Assembly: GCF_009905375.1 (NCBI RefSeq)
Contig: NC_133650.1
Span: 149,712,125-149,776,124 of the forward strand
DNA length: 64,000 nt
Origin: Apium graveolens
Taxonomy: Eukaryota; Streptophyta; Magnoliopsida; Apiales; Apiaceae
Reading direction: 5' to 3'
Notes under the pieces: generated by a model
Databases searched by the model: none
What the model saw: only the letters and a program-made list of their open reading frames with translations
What the model was told of the DNA's origin: nothing
Shown here: one piece after another, positions 1-12,260 of the stretch
Numbering within the stretch: the stretch's first letter is position 1
Layout: every line of letters starts with the position of its first letter
Made by a program: the position numbers and the translations under genes

Positions 1-64
1 AAGAAAGGAAGCAATTCGGTTGAAGTATTATGATAAACTGTAACATGTTTTATTTCTACTTCAA

Positions 65-475
65 GTGAAGAACATGTCAACAGATGGTGCTGCCAGTTAC
101 TTAAAATCTGATATTCAAAGGCAGAAGAAACTTTACTCTGTAAAGTCTGACAGACCATACTATCCAAAGTACAGAGCTCACAATGGTGAATTAGTTGAGA
201 TGAATCCTAATACCGCAAAGATCACTACATTTCTAGGTATTAAGGGTGTTAAATTTAATCTGGAGTCTGACAAAGCTTATCTGATCAAATTGGATCAGGA
301 AATAAGGAAAGAAAAGATTAATGATCTCAGGGCTGCTATCTTTCAGACAGGAGAAGATACAGTTGAACTTAAAGATGCTAAAAGGAGGATGATAAATGAA
401 CTTGAATATGCTGAGAGAACTCTTTTGAAGAACTATCTCAGAACAACTCCTAACATTCAAGAGATCACACACTAA
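65..475 (+). CDS. Unrecognised 136-residue ORF at the 3' end of the Copia-1 interior
   Basis: This open frame ends about 200 bp before the Copia-1 LTR. The protein is hydrophilic and charged, rich in Lys, Glu and Asp. Its C-terminal half (residues about 75-125) looks helical, with KLDQEIRKEKINDLRAAI and later KDAKRRMINELEYAERTL, which suggests a short coiled coil. I see no reverse transcriptase, RNase H, zinc or membrane motif. The first ATG lies at 65, but the frame may be the C-terminal part of a longer protein that starts left of the window. Several plant Copia lineages carry an extra ORF or long tail after pol, and this is the likely explanation. Its function is unknown. Confidence 0.45.
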   Translation: MKNMSTDGAASYLKSDIQRQKKLYSVKSDRPYYPKYRAHNGELVEMNPNTAKITTFLGIKGVKFNLESDKAYLIKLDQEIRKEKINDLRAAIFQTGEDTVELKDAKRRMINELEYAERTLLKNYLRTTPNIQEITH

Positions 476-670
476 GCCAAGTCAAGGACTACAACTATTA
501 AATTTTGAAGGATATACAGGCTAAAGCTGATATCAGACTTTAAGGATGGTAAAAGCTACAAGGACTGTGAGTTGTAGTTATCTAGTCAAATTCTCATATG
601 CATTTGTACTTAATGTTTTTGACATCATCAAATATATATTGAACTTGTATATTATGCTAATTTACAAGTT

Positions 671-679
671 GGGGGAGAT
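671..679 (+). other. Polypurine tract of Copia-1
   Basis: A purine run, GGGGGAGA plus T, abuts the TGTTAG start of the 3' LTR. This is the usual position of the plus-strand DNA synthesis primer. Confidence 0.8.
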
Positions 680-793
680 TGTTAGATATATTTGTGATGT
701 CATGTCTAATAATGATTTGTGTTTAGTTTTCAGATCTTGACTAACATGACAAATCAGGACTTAACTGGAAATCAGTACTTATACTGAAGTCAA

Positions 794-838
794 AACTTAA
801 GATATCAGAACTTAAGTTATCAGAACTTAAGATATCAA
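794..838. repeat. Three tandem copies of a 15-bp unit in the LTR
   Basis: AACTTAAGATATCAG is repeated three times head to tail with one or two base changes. It lies in the presumed U3 part, upstream of the TATA box, where LTRs often carry repeated enhancer motifs. Confidence 0.8.
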
Positions 839-1062
839 AAGATATTCATCAGGAGATAATATCAGGACTTAAGAAGACTTTCAGATAAAGAAGGCGGCTG
901 ATTGAAAGGAAAGAAGATCAAGACTAAAACAAGAAAAGATATGCATGAAGAAGAATTCTATAAAAAATAGAAGACTTGGAAGAAAAGATAACTAATTGTT
1001 ATATTTTAGGATACAGAATTATATTCGATATTAATTAGAAGATTATCTTGTAACTGTGTGTC

Positions 1063-1070
1063 TATATAAA
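1063..1070 (+). promoter_or_regulatory. TATA box of Copia-1 LTR
   Basis: TATATAAA lies in a short GC-richer context and is the only good TATA box in this LTR. The expected transcription start, 25-35 bp downstream, falls at the Gypsy-A insertion point (1089). Confidence 0.65.
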
Positions 1071-1088
1071 GACAGACATAGGGTTTAC

Positions 1089-4000
1089 TGTAACAACCCA
1101 AATCCGGGGTCAAGATTTGGTGTCATGAAACAATCTTTACACAAAATAAAATAATATTCAATTAACCCCTTGAATCTAGATCGTTTACAGGTTATGGTAT
1201 GAAACAAGAATTTAACCTTCTACAATTCACAACAACTACAATACGAGTGTAAATACCTTTACACACATGCTCTTGTCTTATTCTTCTAACATCTTCGATC
1301 TCTCGCAGCGGAGATTTCCCTATCTTCTGCTGTCTATCAAAAGCTATTCACTTTTATCATTATCTGCTTCTGGAAGAATTAAGAATTTCAAAGTAAGAGT
1401 GAGCCAAAAATGCCCAGCAAGTATATAATTTGAGTTTCAAATATTAATATCAAAGGAAAATTTCCTGACAAAATCCTTAAACAATTTTAAACAATTCTAT
1501 TTATTCGAGTGAGTTGAGCGAGTGAACGTTGGCTGTCACCAGCCTTTAATTATAAATCCAAAAGTAACAAGCGACTTCCCCGATTCATCTCCTGAGTCAG
1601 GGTTTTGTCCGGTTTTGGAATTATAAACTTTTCAGGAGAGAATGCCGTTAATGGAAATCAACAACAAATTAGACTAGACACTAGTTCACACTTATACCCT
1701 GCTGATCAGTCAGGATACAAGGTAGATCTATACCCAACCGTATAGATCCATTCAAGTACCTAGGCTCTATTGCCCAAGGGTCTGGTCCATCCCCGACCCA
1801 TAGGATCCAGTTCATCACTGGCCCTTACAATAACTATCCAGCCCGTAGAGTGTTTTGATGTCAAATCATTTTGAATTCAAAACATCCCAATTCAGGGTTC
1901 GCAAATAACCCGAAAGAATGGGTATTTGCTCAAGAGAGCAATCGAATTATAGGAACAATAATGAAAGGAACATGCATAATCAGAGTAATTGGAGCGAAAT
2001 GTAAAACCTTTAACTATTCTGAACTTAGAATAGGAACGAAGAAATATTTGCAGTATTTTAAAAGAAAAATCAGGAATACTTGCCTCGATAAGCTTTAATC
2101 ACTATTATCGGTTGACTTTTGAATTGCTTTGAACATTTGGCTTCATCGTCAAACCGCTATCCTATTCTCGATACAATCCTATCCTTCATGTCCTTCTATT
2201 GGAATCTTCTTGAGTCTGATGATTCATTACTAGATCATTCCTAGTCCAACGTCAAATCTCGGGTCTTCCGAGTAGGACCTACAGGGTTAAAATATCCTAA
2301 TTCAGATAATCGTTTCGCTTAAGCTCAACTTAATACCATTATCACTTCTACCCATGCGATTTCATAACCCAACTTATATTTATATGTATTATTAAAGTAC
2401 ACATAGCAATTAGGGTTCACATCTTCAAAACTTGGTTTAATATTTATTTTCGGAAAATACGTATACTCGTCATTTTGAAAAATAGGGTAATCGATCGTTT
2501 ATAAATTATCTTGTCTCAACCGTAATTAAGTTCATATAATATAATTATATATGGTTATTCGACGTCTCCGATAATTATAGGTTACGTTCCCGTGTTTTCG
2601 GAATTAATTTCCCGAAAATCGGGCAGCGTCTCCTTTGTTTATCGACCTACCCGTTGAAATCAAATCGACGTCAAATTCACAACAACAATCCAATCACAAC
2701 CAATTCCACAAATCCCAAACTTCGATTTGGTTAATTACTATCATTACTTGTATTTTACATTTTTATTCTTATTTTTATTTCACAATTAATTTTACCAACT
2801 AATTTTATTTTATTGTAATTTAGGACTCATAATCAATCATCATTGTCCACCGTCGGTTCGCCGAGGCTCATCACCGACGACGGTAAAATTCGTGGGTTTC
2901 CGTTTATCGGACGTTCTACGCGAATTTCACCGATTAATTAAAAATTTCCGCAAAAAATTATATTATATTTTATTTCACGAAATCCTCATCAATTTAATTC
3001 CTGCAGAAATTAATTATAATAAAATAATTAAAGTCTCAAATCGAACAGGGTAACACAGTCGAAGCAGAAACTACCAAAACACAGCCACAACGCGCGCCAC
3101 GCGCATAACAGAACCAAAGACATAGCAATCAGAACACAGGCGGCAACACCGCCAGCAACGGACACACACACCGTCACACACACACACACATATAACACAC
3201 ACATATATATAACACACACACGCACATAATATACACACACGAATGAAATACACGCACACACACGAAGCATATATGTATATACGCATAAAACACGACACAC
3301 GCGCTATCATACCCGCCGGGAAAGCAAGGCAGGCGGCGACGGCCGAAAACATGGCGGAAAAACAGGGGAAGCTTACCCAAAATAGAAGAATAAGAAGAAA
3401 TCGATGAACAGAGGTGGGAGAAGAGAGGATTAAGAGAGAGATAGAGAGTTGAATGAGATAATTGAGAGAGAAGAGAACTGTCGAGGGAGGAGAGGAAAGA
3501 GGGGCGGCCGAATGAAAATGGGGAAGGAAATTAGGGTTTTGTTTTATTTTTATTTTTTTCTTTTCGTTGTTATCCCGATTTTTATCATTAACTTACGAAT
3601 TTAACGATACATTCATCGTGCAAAAATTCATCAAAAGCATAAGAATCGTTTAATAATAATCCTAAATAATTCTTAAAAAATCTCCCAAATATTTAAAAAT
3701 TATTAGAATAAAATTTTCATGATTTTTGGAAACATTTTGGAAATTAAAACTGATTTTAAAATTAAATGGAAGCAGAAAATCATTTAAAGATAAATAATCA
3801 ATAAAATATTGATTTCTAAATTTTATAAACCTCTAAAAATAATAAATAAAATTATAAAATAACAAAATAATTTTAGAAACAATTTTTTTTGCATTTATAA
3901 GAATAAATATTCAATAAAATTACTTTAAAAATGAATTATGTTCATACAGCTCGATAATTAATTACAAAATTAATCTCCGCATCCAACAAATCACAAACAA

Positions 4001-4354
4001 TAAGTACACAACAACACATAGCTGACCGAACCATCACATATTTTATTTACCTAATAATTTCATACTTATATTTACATATCAGATCAAAAAAATAGGTTAC
4101 TTAGCCGCTAAGTAACTACAAAGACGATATGATTTTAATACCAAACTTGGGTAATTATCAAAACGGAACTTCCTATAAAACATTTTATATGAAAACAAGG
4201 TAGTAATATCTCGCCTTCTGAGGATACGAATTTTTATCGGACGAAAACGGAACTTCCTATAAAACATTTTAGGAAGGAGTTTTCGGAAGAGTTTCGGGTT
4301 GTAAAAACGCAAAAACGGTTGAAGTGGGATAATTTCTGATTCTCAGACGTTACA
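1089..4354 (-). repeat. Gypsy-A left LTR (3' LTR in element orientation)
   Basis: About 3.27 kb, collinear with the right LTR but lacking about 370 bp near its right end. Two scars explain the loss: a deletion with a copied filler (4244-4271) and a clean deletion at about 4344. It contains a CA-rich stretch (3172-3300). The ORFs within it are not supported as genes. Confidence 0.88.
3172..3300. repeat. CA/CACACA-rich simple sequence in Gypsy-A left LTR
   Basis: Irregular runs of ACACAC interrupted by ATAT and GC-containing words. The homologous stretch in the right LTR is at about 20890-21020. The Cys/Val-rich translations on the minus strand are products of this simple sequence. Confidence 0.85.
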
Positions 4355-4370
4355 TCCTTCCCCCCTTAAA
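4355..4370 (-). other. Polypurine tract of Gypsy-A
   Basis: The plus strand reads TCCTTCCCCCCTTAAA, which is a purine run on the minus strand abutting the LTR. The neighbouring GATTCTGTCCTCAGAATC word matches the same position in Tekay-B (44128 on), supporting the orientation and lineage. Confidence 0.75.
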
Positions 4371-7300
4371 ATGATTCTGTCCTCAGAATCATGCTAAGGA
4401 ACAGGCTATGATATTTTTCGAGTATCTTACTTAAAATTTCTCGGAACTCATCACTTCAATCACTATTGAATGGTCCCCTACCGTCATCAAATTTATCAGT
4501 TGCTCATGCAACCCCTAACTCAATCTTTACTTCATACATTTGGAGCTAAATTACTCTTCATAGTCATACACACATGAATGTCTTATGAACTCGTTATACC
4601 TGTGACAACAAGATCAACTCATTAACAATCATTCTATCTACTTCATTGTTTCGAAGGACTAACTTAATTTACACCAATCCTTCTTTTCTTTCTAATAGTT
4701 CGTGTTCATGAACTTTCTATTTTCACTGACTGTTCTACTCTACTTTTCATGTCTTCTTCTGTTCGGGTAGTCTGGCTATGATCATTTTCTAATCATATTC
4801 GAGAATCTTACATCGATCTCTCGTACTTTCCATTCATTTGCCTCCGATACACTGAGCTCATGGCATCTTCTGCTTCGAAATGTTCCATATCCATTCAAAA
4901 ACTAAAAATTAAAGGAAAATCTCGGCAATTGCATCTAACTCACCACTTTGTAGCATATTTCTATTTCTTTTCAATCACTATCAAGTAGATTCATCGAGCG
5001 AGAATCTCTTACTATCTGAAAGAAATATATTGATTTAGAACGGAGTAAATTATAACTTTATTCACAACCCAGTCTCTTGGTATTAACACTCATTTTGTTG
5101 TCATATCAAATTAGATATCAATACGAACTTTGATGCTCACAACGTCTCATACTAAAGTCAACATCAATCATCTGTATTAATACCACCTTTGATATCTAAC
5201 AACAAAGTAAGTATCATCATAACCTATAAGACAAATCAAAACCTATTCTTCAATTTCTAACTTTTCAAATTTCTTTACTCATTCTCCATTGATCCTAATG
5301 ATATTCACTCTTTCTTTTCTACTCAAGATATATGTCCCTAAATGGACCTTTCATGGTTGGTAGTTAACCAAGCAATCATAGCTCATGATCCATTATAACC
5401 AGAATTCATACCTTTGAAGCTGAGAATGCAGTTGCTATATTATTTTTTTTTCTTCAACTCTACGCAGGCATATCTTCAGGCATTCAACTTGGTCTTCCTT
5501 AGTCCTTGAATTAGCGAGGATGTTATCAATAAATACAATTACACCATCCACATACTCCTGGTACATTATGTTCATTTAATCTTCAGACTTACAATTTCTG
5601 ATAATCGATGTGTAACTTCATACCTCCATTCTTTTTTTCCCATGATCACCTTTGTGTACATCACAAAACACCCTTTATTTCATTATTCTTTCATTCCACA
5701 GTTCTGAAGTTTTCCTTCACTCATTATTTCATCCCTATTGAGTTATACGATATAGGGCTTTTGACACCAGCTTGACTCTGTGCAGTAACCGACAAGAAAT
5801 TCTTACCTCATTCCCCGAGGTAACCTTGGTAAATCATTCGTTCGAACCTCCGGGACTTCACTTTAATTTTAAAGAATACCGACATGAGATTCATTGTAAC
5901 ATTTTTCTCCAACAGTTCGCCATTAATACCTTTGTTTAATCATTCCTGTTTACACGCATTTTTTGGAACGAATTCTTATCTTCAATCATCGGCATTTCAC
6001 CTCCTTCTCCTAACAGTTCTGGCACAACCGACGTTCTCAACTTGCATCTATCCTGGATTATTTTATAAAATTTCTTGATCATCCTTTTGATTCCACTTTT
6101 TTTCTTTATTCTTTCTCCATTCTCATTATTCATTATCTCTTTTAAACATAACAAATTCATTTTCTTAATAATACACATCTGTTCAGTATTAGATAGGTCA
6201 TTTCTGGGGTTAATACTGGAATGAAGGCTTTTATTTATAATATTTAAATTCTTACTAACAGAATTATCGAATTTCATCGGTAGATATTTTCTTAGCCTTG
6301 CTTAACTCATCACGGTTCGCGTATTTGACTTTACCTCATTGATCAACATTCCTTTTTCCTGAGTTCACATGCAAACTTCGTTAGTTTCTATCTTACATCG
6401 GATACTTGGATTTGCGAGTTTCCCAGTATTTCACAGCATCTTCCCTTAAATCGTAATTCAACATGGATGTACATTCACGGTCTTTATGGAGTATTATTAC
6501 AAATGGTAATGTTTCTTTGCTCTATCTTGGATTTTTCAGTTCTTACGAACGTTCTCTCCACTAATTTATAGTAGCTTTCACTAATTCGTCACTCGATATG
6601 GGTATACATCCAAGTCCTTGGAACGCTATTACAGATGATAGAATCTCATTGCTTTATCTTGAACCTTCAGTTCTTAAAAATGTTCTTCTTACTAGCATGT
6701 ATCAATAACTTTCCATTCCTCTTGTTTATCGAAAATGGCGTATTCATCTAGATAAAATCTCGTACACGTCTGCAGTAGCATCAAGCTAATTCTACTAAAC
6801 TTTTGATTTCTGCTAATGCCATCACTTCCTCCAAATTCCTAATCGCTTTAATTTCGGATCTGAAAATCATGTTAAAGCTTGACTCGATCTAATTGGAATC
6901 GATCTCCATTTAACTAACCATTAGCTGGTAAAGTTGATCAATTAACTCTTTTAACTTATCAATTAAACCAAGTGATGACTAGCTAACTGGAATCAAAGGC
7001 CAATTATATAAAGTCATTCTAACAGTAACATTCTTTCTCAAGAACCGAGATTGCAATCATTTGGAGCACTGATGAGAACGACAATATACTTCTTTATTCT
7101 TAAATATAGGGTAATTTCTGGAAATTTGGGCAGCACTTCCCTTATACCATTGACTACCAGTCGGACTCAAGCTGACACCATCAATCAACTAATCATCCAC
7201 AATCATACCCATCCACTTCCATCAACCAAATTTATCAATTTAACACAATTCAAAATATATTCTTTCGGTCTACATATGTACTATTTAATGGCATAATATA

Positions 7301-10168
7301 TATCTTTTGAAATGGGACTAAGCTCTTAAATCAACAAGGATTAATATAACCATACTTTTCTCAGTTCTTTCAGAATATTACAATTTTTTTTAGTGAAATT
7401 TAAAATTTATCTCGTTGTTTCTCAAAAATTACATTTCGTGAGTATTTTTAACTTAATTCTTATCATTACTTATTTCTTGTCATTACTAATTGTGTATAGT
7501 TACTTATAAAAATTGTACCGCATCCTTCCACTAATCACATTAATCCTCTCCTGTTGATGATACACCCTCAATCTCATTAACTAATTTGTTTATCTTTTAA
7601 TAACTGCGCATGGTCTTCATTATTATCATCGCAATCTGGTGGAAACTTAATCGTTATATCATTATTTCTTAAATGGTTTCACAGTCGAGTCACCATTGCT
7701 TCATCTCCACTTATGGTTCCGCATCAAACTTTCGTCACTGGTCCAGTTATGGGTATCCAACTTACCATAACTTATTTACTCAAATTGGAGAACCTCACAG
7801 TTCCTTGAAGAACACATTCAAAATTTGATTGCAATTAAGATTCCTTCTACCTTGAATCTTCACAACAAATATCTTCCCGCGACGAAGGGATGCTTCACAT
7901 ATTAATTTTTTGTTTGAATTACTGTACCGAATTTCCTTGATCTTTGATTGTCATCCCGATACTCATTTGCTTTATCTGACGCACACAACTTTACTCCCTT
8001 ATTTTGTAATTAATTTATTTGTTATGGTTCACTAGTGATTCATTTCTCGTCGAAAACTTCCGATTTGAAATGCATCGCGTTAACGTAATCTACCATACTG
8101 ATGAGATCCCCGTAGCAAGAACAACTGTCTAACTTGATGTCTTCGCAATGTCCACTTGTCGGTGTATCCATTCTTTCTTACTTGCAAATGTCCACCGTTT
8201 ATCGGTTTGCAATCATATCCTCCTTCGACACGTAATTCTACCTGTCACACAGGACTATTCCATTTCTTTTGTAATCATCAAAGAACAGATTCTATGCAAG
8301 AGGAGAGTTTGTGAATAGAATTTTGAACGAAAAACTGAATAAGGAATAACGATGCAACAACTGCTTGGGAGGAACTGTAAGTCAATAAATTGAAGGAAGA
8401 AGAATGAGTGAAGATTTAGATATGAATGAGATAACCATATTCGTACGCAAGATGGCCAGTCTTTCATACTATATGGCATACAACACATGAGTAGGTGGCG
8501 TCCCACCCGACTCTTTATCATTTCGACAAAGCGTCATACCACAACACTGTATGTCTCAATCAGGAATTAATAAGAGAAATAATTCAGAATGAATATAATA
8601 AATTTTCTTTCATTTTCGCTTCCTACAATTTTATCAATAGAAGAAGCCATTATGTATTCAAGAATCAAAAGAACATATGCTATCGTATTAGAAGAAAGAG
8701 TGTCAGTGCTAATCACCTTCCACACTTCACTTACATATGCCTTCATAAACCATTCGAATGCGAGATTCACAGTCTGGATCACATTATAACTTCGGAATAT
8801 CATCTGGAAATGCCTCCACATAACTGCTTTAATGATTCGATCATGATTGCGCTCCCATGAAATTTATAGTCATTTCTTTTGATTTCATGTATGCCACGTA
8901 GAATAATCGTTGATCATGCCACACCTCAAATTCGTCGATAGAAATACGATTCTTCTCCATTCATCTGGAAGATTATTCCATTTTAATCAATCATCCTCTG
9001 TCCGTTTGAATCACGAATCTTGTTAAATTTTTAATAATTTCATAAATTGGGTAAATAATATTTTAACATGTTGATTTAATTATTGATATTATTCAACAAA
9101 GTTTACTTTCATTTTTCACGGAAAACTTTAAACCTTCTCCTTGCTTGTGGGTCTACTTGGCCCTTCGAATTAACAACACTGAGTCTAATTCCATTCTTCT
9201 TTTAAGTCATTTTCTGTTTATAATAACAAGAACATAAATAGTAATTTGACAACCAAATTATGAAACTCGTTTCATGCAAAAATCTTCCGAAAGTTGATTA
9301 AGAAAATCTTTTCCGAAATCTCATTTTAAAGTTTTGGAAATCAAATATTTGGTCGTCATTACTATATAAGTTACTTGTTATTTCTATGATTCACCGATGA
9401 GATGTATGATTAAAGAAATGCCCATATAAGGGTGTCTCCACCTTGGTACCTCTTCCACTTTTCCTTGGATTCTGCTCACAATTATCAGTTGATGAGACTT
9501 CATTGGCTGTCGTATATAATTTGATTCGCAATTCCACCGCAACGCTGACATTTAGTACTGTCTTTGACATTCTTGTCGTCATCCTTGACGTTATGCTTGC
9601 AACCACCCACACAATTCGACGTTCTTTCTGTAGATAAGGTCGCATCTTCTTGCAAGTCTTACCTACACCTAGTAAGGTAGATATCATACCTTGCGCAGCG
9701 CCCGATAAGGGATAAGAATCTTCTCGCAACGGTGGTGCCTTCGAAACGTGCAACGTTGGTTCTTCATCGGCTTCCATCAACTGGTTGCCTTCGGCATGGA
9801 ACTCGTCCTAATGCCTAAATTAAATCGTACTAATACTCACCTAGCTTCCCTTACACAAGTCCTCACCAAAATCAATCACATTTTCTTCAAAACCCCATGA
9901 AAAGTAGGGTAACATATCCAGTCTCCGTCAATCTGTCGATTCCTCATTACTGTAGGATCTGAGAACTCAATATACCTATACCATATCGGTATTCACCTTA
10001 AACTTGCCTCAACAATCCTATCTTACCAACTCCATATCGGATCTGCTAACCTTAATTCGCACTCAACTCAACTTAACATGAGTATGCCTAGGATCTTTCC
10101 TATCTTGTACGACCTACCACTCCTATCTTACCCTCACCTATTCTTATTTCAGTGACCAATAACCTGTA
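4371..10168 (-). pseudogene. Gypsy-A interior: decayed gag-pol with RT relic
   Basis: No frame stays open beyond about 130 codons. On the minus strand near 5510-5560 a segment reads VFIDNILANS, aligning with the RT active-site region [10 protein letters not shown] that is intact in Tekay-B at about 46450. Near 5600-5640 a short stretch resembles the [15 protein letters not shown] block upstream of it. The order (catalytic block left of the KKDG block on the plus strand) fits a minus-strand pol. Only about 1.1 kb separates the RT relic from the 3' LTR, so RNase H, integrase and chromodomain are mostly deleted. The 6.4-10.1 kb part should hold gag and protease remains, but I could not recognise any motif there. 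Confidence 0.6.
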
Positions 10169-10180
10169 GCTCTGATACCA
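10169..10180 (-). other. Primer-binding site of Gypsy-A (initiator Met tRNA)
   Basis: The minus strand reads TGGTATCAGAGC, the common plant LTR-element PBS complementary to the 3' end of initiator Met tRNA. It lies three bases from the right LTR. Confidence 0.85.
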
Positions 10181-10892
10181 ACTTGTAACAACCCAAATCC
10201 GGGGTCAAGATTTGGTGTCACGAAACAATCTTTACACAAAATAAAATAGTATTCAATTAACCCCTTGAATCCGGATGGTTTACAGGTTATGGTATGAAAC
10301 AAGAATTTAACCTTCTACATTTCACAACAACTACAATACGAGTGTAAATACCTTTATACACATGCTCTTGTCTTATTCTTCTAACATCTTCGATCTCTTG
10401 CATCGGAGATTTCCCTATCTTCTGTTGTCTATCAAAAGCTATTCACTTTTATCATTATCTGCTTCTAGAAGAAATAAGAATTTCAAAGCAAGAGTGAGCC
10501 AAAAATGACCAGAAAGTATATAATTTGAGTTTCAAATATTAATATCAAAGGAAAATTTCCGGACAAAATCTTTAAACAATTTTAAACAATTCTATTTATT
10601 CGAGTGAGTTGAGCGAGTGAACGTTGGCTGTCACCAGCCTTTAATTATAAATCCAAAAGTAACAAGCAACTTCCCCGATTCATCTCCTGAGTCAGGGTTT
10701 TGTCCGGTTTTGGAATTATAAACTTTTCGGGAGAGAATGCCGTTAATGGCAATCAACAACAAATTAGACTGGACACTAGTTCACACTTATACGCTGCTGA
10801 TCAGTCAGGATACAGTGTAGATCTATACCCAACCGTATAGATCCATTCAGGTACCTAGGCTCTATCGCCCAAGGGTCCGGTCCATCCCCGGC

Positions 10893-12193
10893 GGTAAGGC
10901 ATATTTCATAGCCTATTTGTATTTTCGAGGATTTAACTCAACTCAAATAAGAATGTAATAAGTAAATAGTGGATCTACCGTCAAAGAGATCTCACAAAGT
11001 AATATCTGTCAAAGGATTCGGAAACAAGGTTCATCTACAGACTTGAGGAATTAATTCACTGGAAGAAGTTCAAGAAATTGATCATGCCTCAGTGATATAA
11101 ATCAAGATTGTGGATTTAATCAAGTGACAGAGATCTCGTCAGGGTATCAGATAGTTACAAGGATTTAATCTGAAGAAAATCAAGTTGTCAAAGTCAAGAT
11201 ATGAAGAAACGTCACGGAAGTTAGTCACTCATGAACCAGACAGTACATCGAGTGTCAACATTAAAGTAGTGGAATTGATTCATAATTTTCAGTGATTTTC
11301 AGAAGATATTCAGAAGAATGGTTGCTGCTCAAGATTAGTATTAATTCTCTATTAATTAATTAAGTCATATAATTTAATTAAGAAAATAAATTATATCTGT
11401 AAAGATTAATTTATTTATTAATTGAATTAATTGATTAATTAATTCAGAATTAATATTAAGGATTTTCAGAATTTAAATTGGATTAAAATCTATTTAAATT
11501 CAACAAGACAATCTGATTGTACTAATATGACAATCGGTATGACAATCAATAGTCATACCGAAAGTCATGCTAGTACAAATAATTGTCTTGCCGAAAGTTA
11601 CACGGGAAGAGGATTGTCTTGCTAGTTCAAACAATAGTCATACCGAAAGTCTCTCCAGTTCAACAGATTGTCTTGCTAGTACAATTGGATTGTCTCACCT
11701 ATTGTCACTCCAGTTCATTCAAGTCTGTTGATTAGTTTAAAAAGAAGAGAAGCAGTAGAAGTCATTCAATCATCAAAAATACAACTCAAGAACACAGAAG
11801 CAGCCGCCTACAATATTTTATATTCTCTGCTAATTTCAAGATCAAATTTCTAGTTTGTAAAGTTAAATCCAAACCACTAGAAATCTTTATCTTGTTCTTG
11901 TGTAACAATCTAGCGGATCAAAATCCCTAGAACTTAATCTCAAATCGCGTTTAGCATTTGATTCTAATTATTGCAAAAATAGAAAAAGTTCATGTCGAAT
12001 TTATTCTAAATTTGTGATAATTAATTTGAGATTAATTCCTTGTAATCGATACAGTTGTTGTAACACCCTTCAAGTTTAATAATATTCTTATTTAACTTGA
12101 ATTTTATTTCACATTTTTTATTCCGCATTTATTCGATTATTCGGTACTGTTTGTATTCAAAACCCCCTTCTACAAACACATTGGGACCTAACA
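10893..12193 (+). repeat. Copia-2 5' LTR
   Basis: 1301 bp. It begins GGTAAGG where the 3' LTR begins TGTAAGG, so the terminal T is mutated. It ends CCTAACA. It contains clustered short repeats at about 11508-11725, built from CATACCGAAAGTC and GATTGTCTTGCTAGTAC words, probably in U3. Confidence 0.9.
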
Positions 12194-12195
12194 AT

Positions 12196-12207
12196 TGGTA
12201 TCAGAGC
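12196..12207 (+). other. Primer-binding site of Copia-2 (initiator Met tRNA)
   Basis: TGGTATCAGAGC lies two bases after the 5' LTR end. Confidence 0.9.
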
Positions 12208-12260
12208 CTTCTGATTAACGAACAAATCAAGATCCTAGACTTTTGTGATTTTTCAACTCC

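Larger units (their letters stand above)
680..1088 (+). repeat. Copia-1 3' LTR, left part, ending in TTTAC target duplication
   Basis: The LTR starts TGTTAG and is cut at 1088 by Gypsy-A. It contains a 15-bp tandem repeat (794-838) and a TATA box (1063-1070). The last five bases, TTTAC (1084-1088), recur at 22443-22447 on the far side of the insertion. Confidence 0.85.

Noticed and set aside
1871..2098. A 75-codon ORF conserved at 19588-19815
   Set aside because: It is conserved only because both copies lie in the two LTRs of Gypsy-A. The composition is unremarkable, no family is recognised, and the DNA around it is equally conserved.
3028..3380. Overlapping minus-strand Cys/Val-rich ORFs, with counterparts at 20799-21256
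   Set aside because: They translate the CA-rich simple sequence of the Gypsy-A LTRs in several frames. There is no domain, and frame lengths vary between the two LTR copies.
9391..9780. A 129-codon minus-strand ORF in the Gypsy-A interior
   Set aside because: It may overlap old gag sequence but shows no knuckle, capsid or protease motif. I kept it inside the decayed interior rather than calling a gene.
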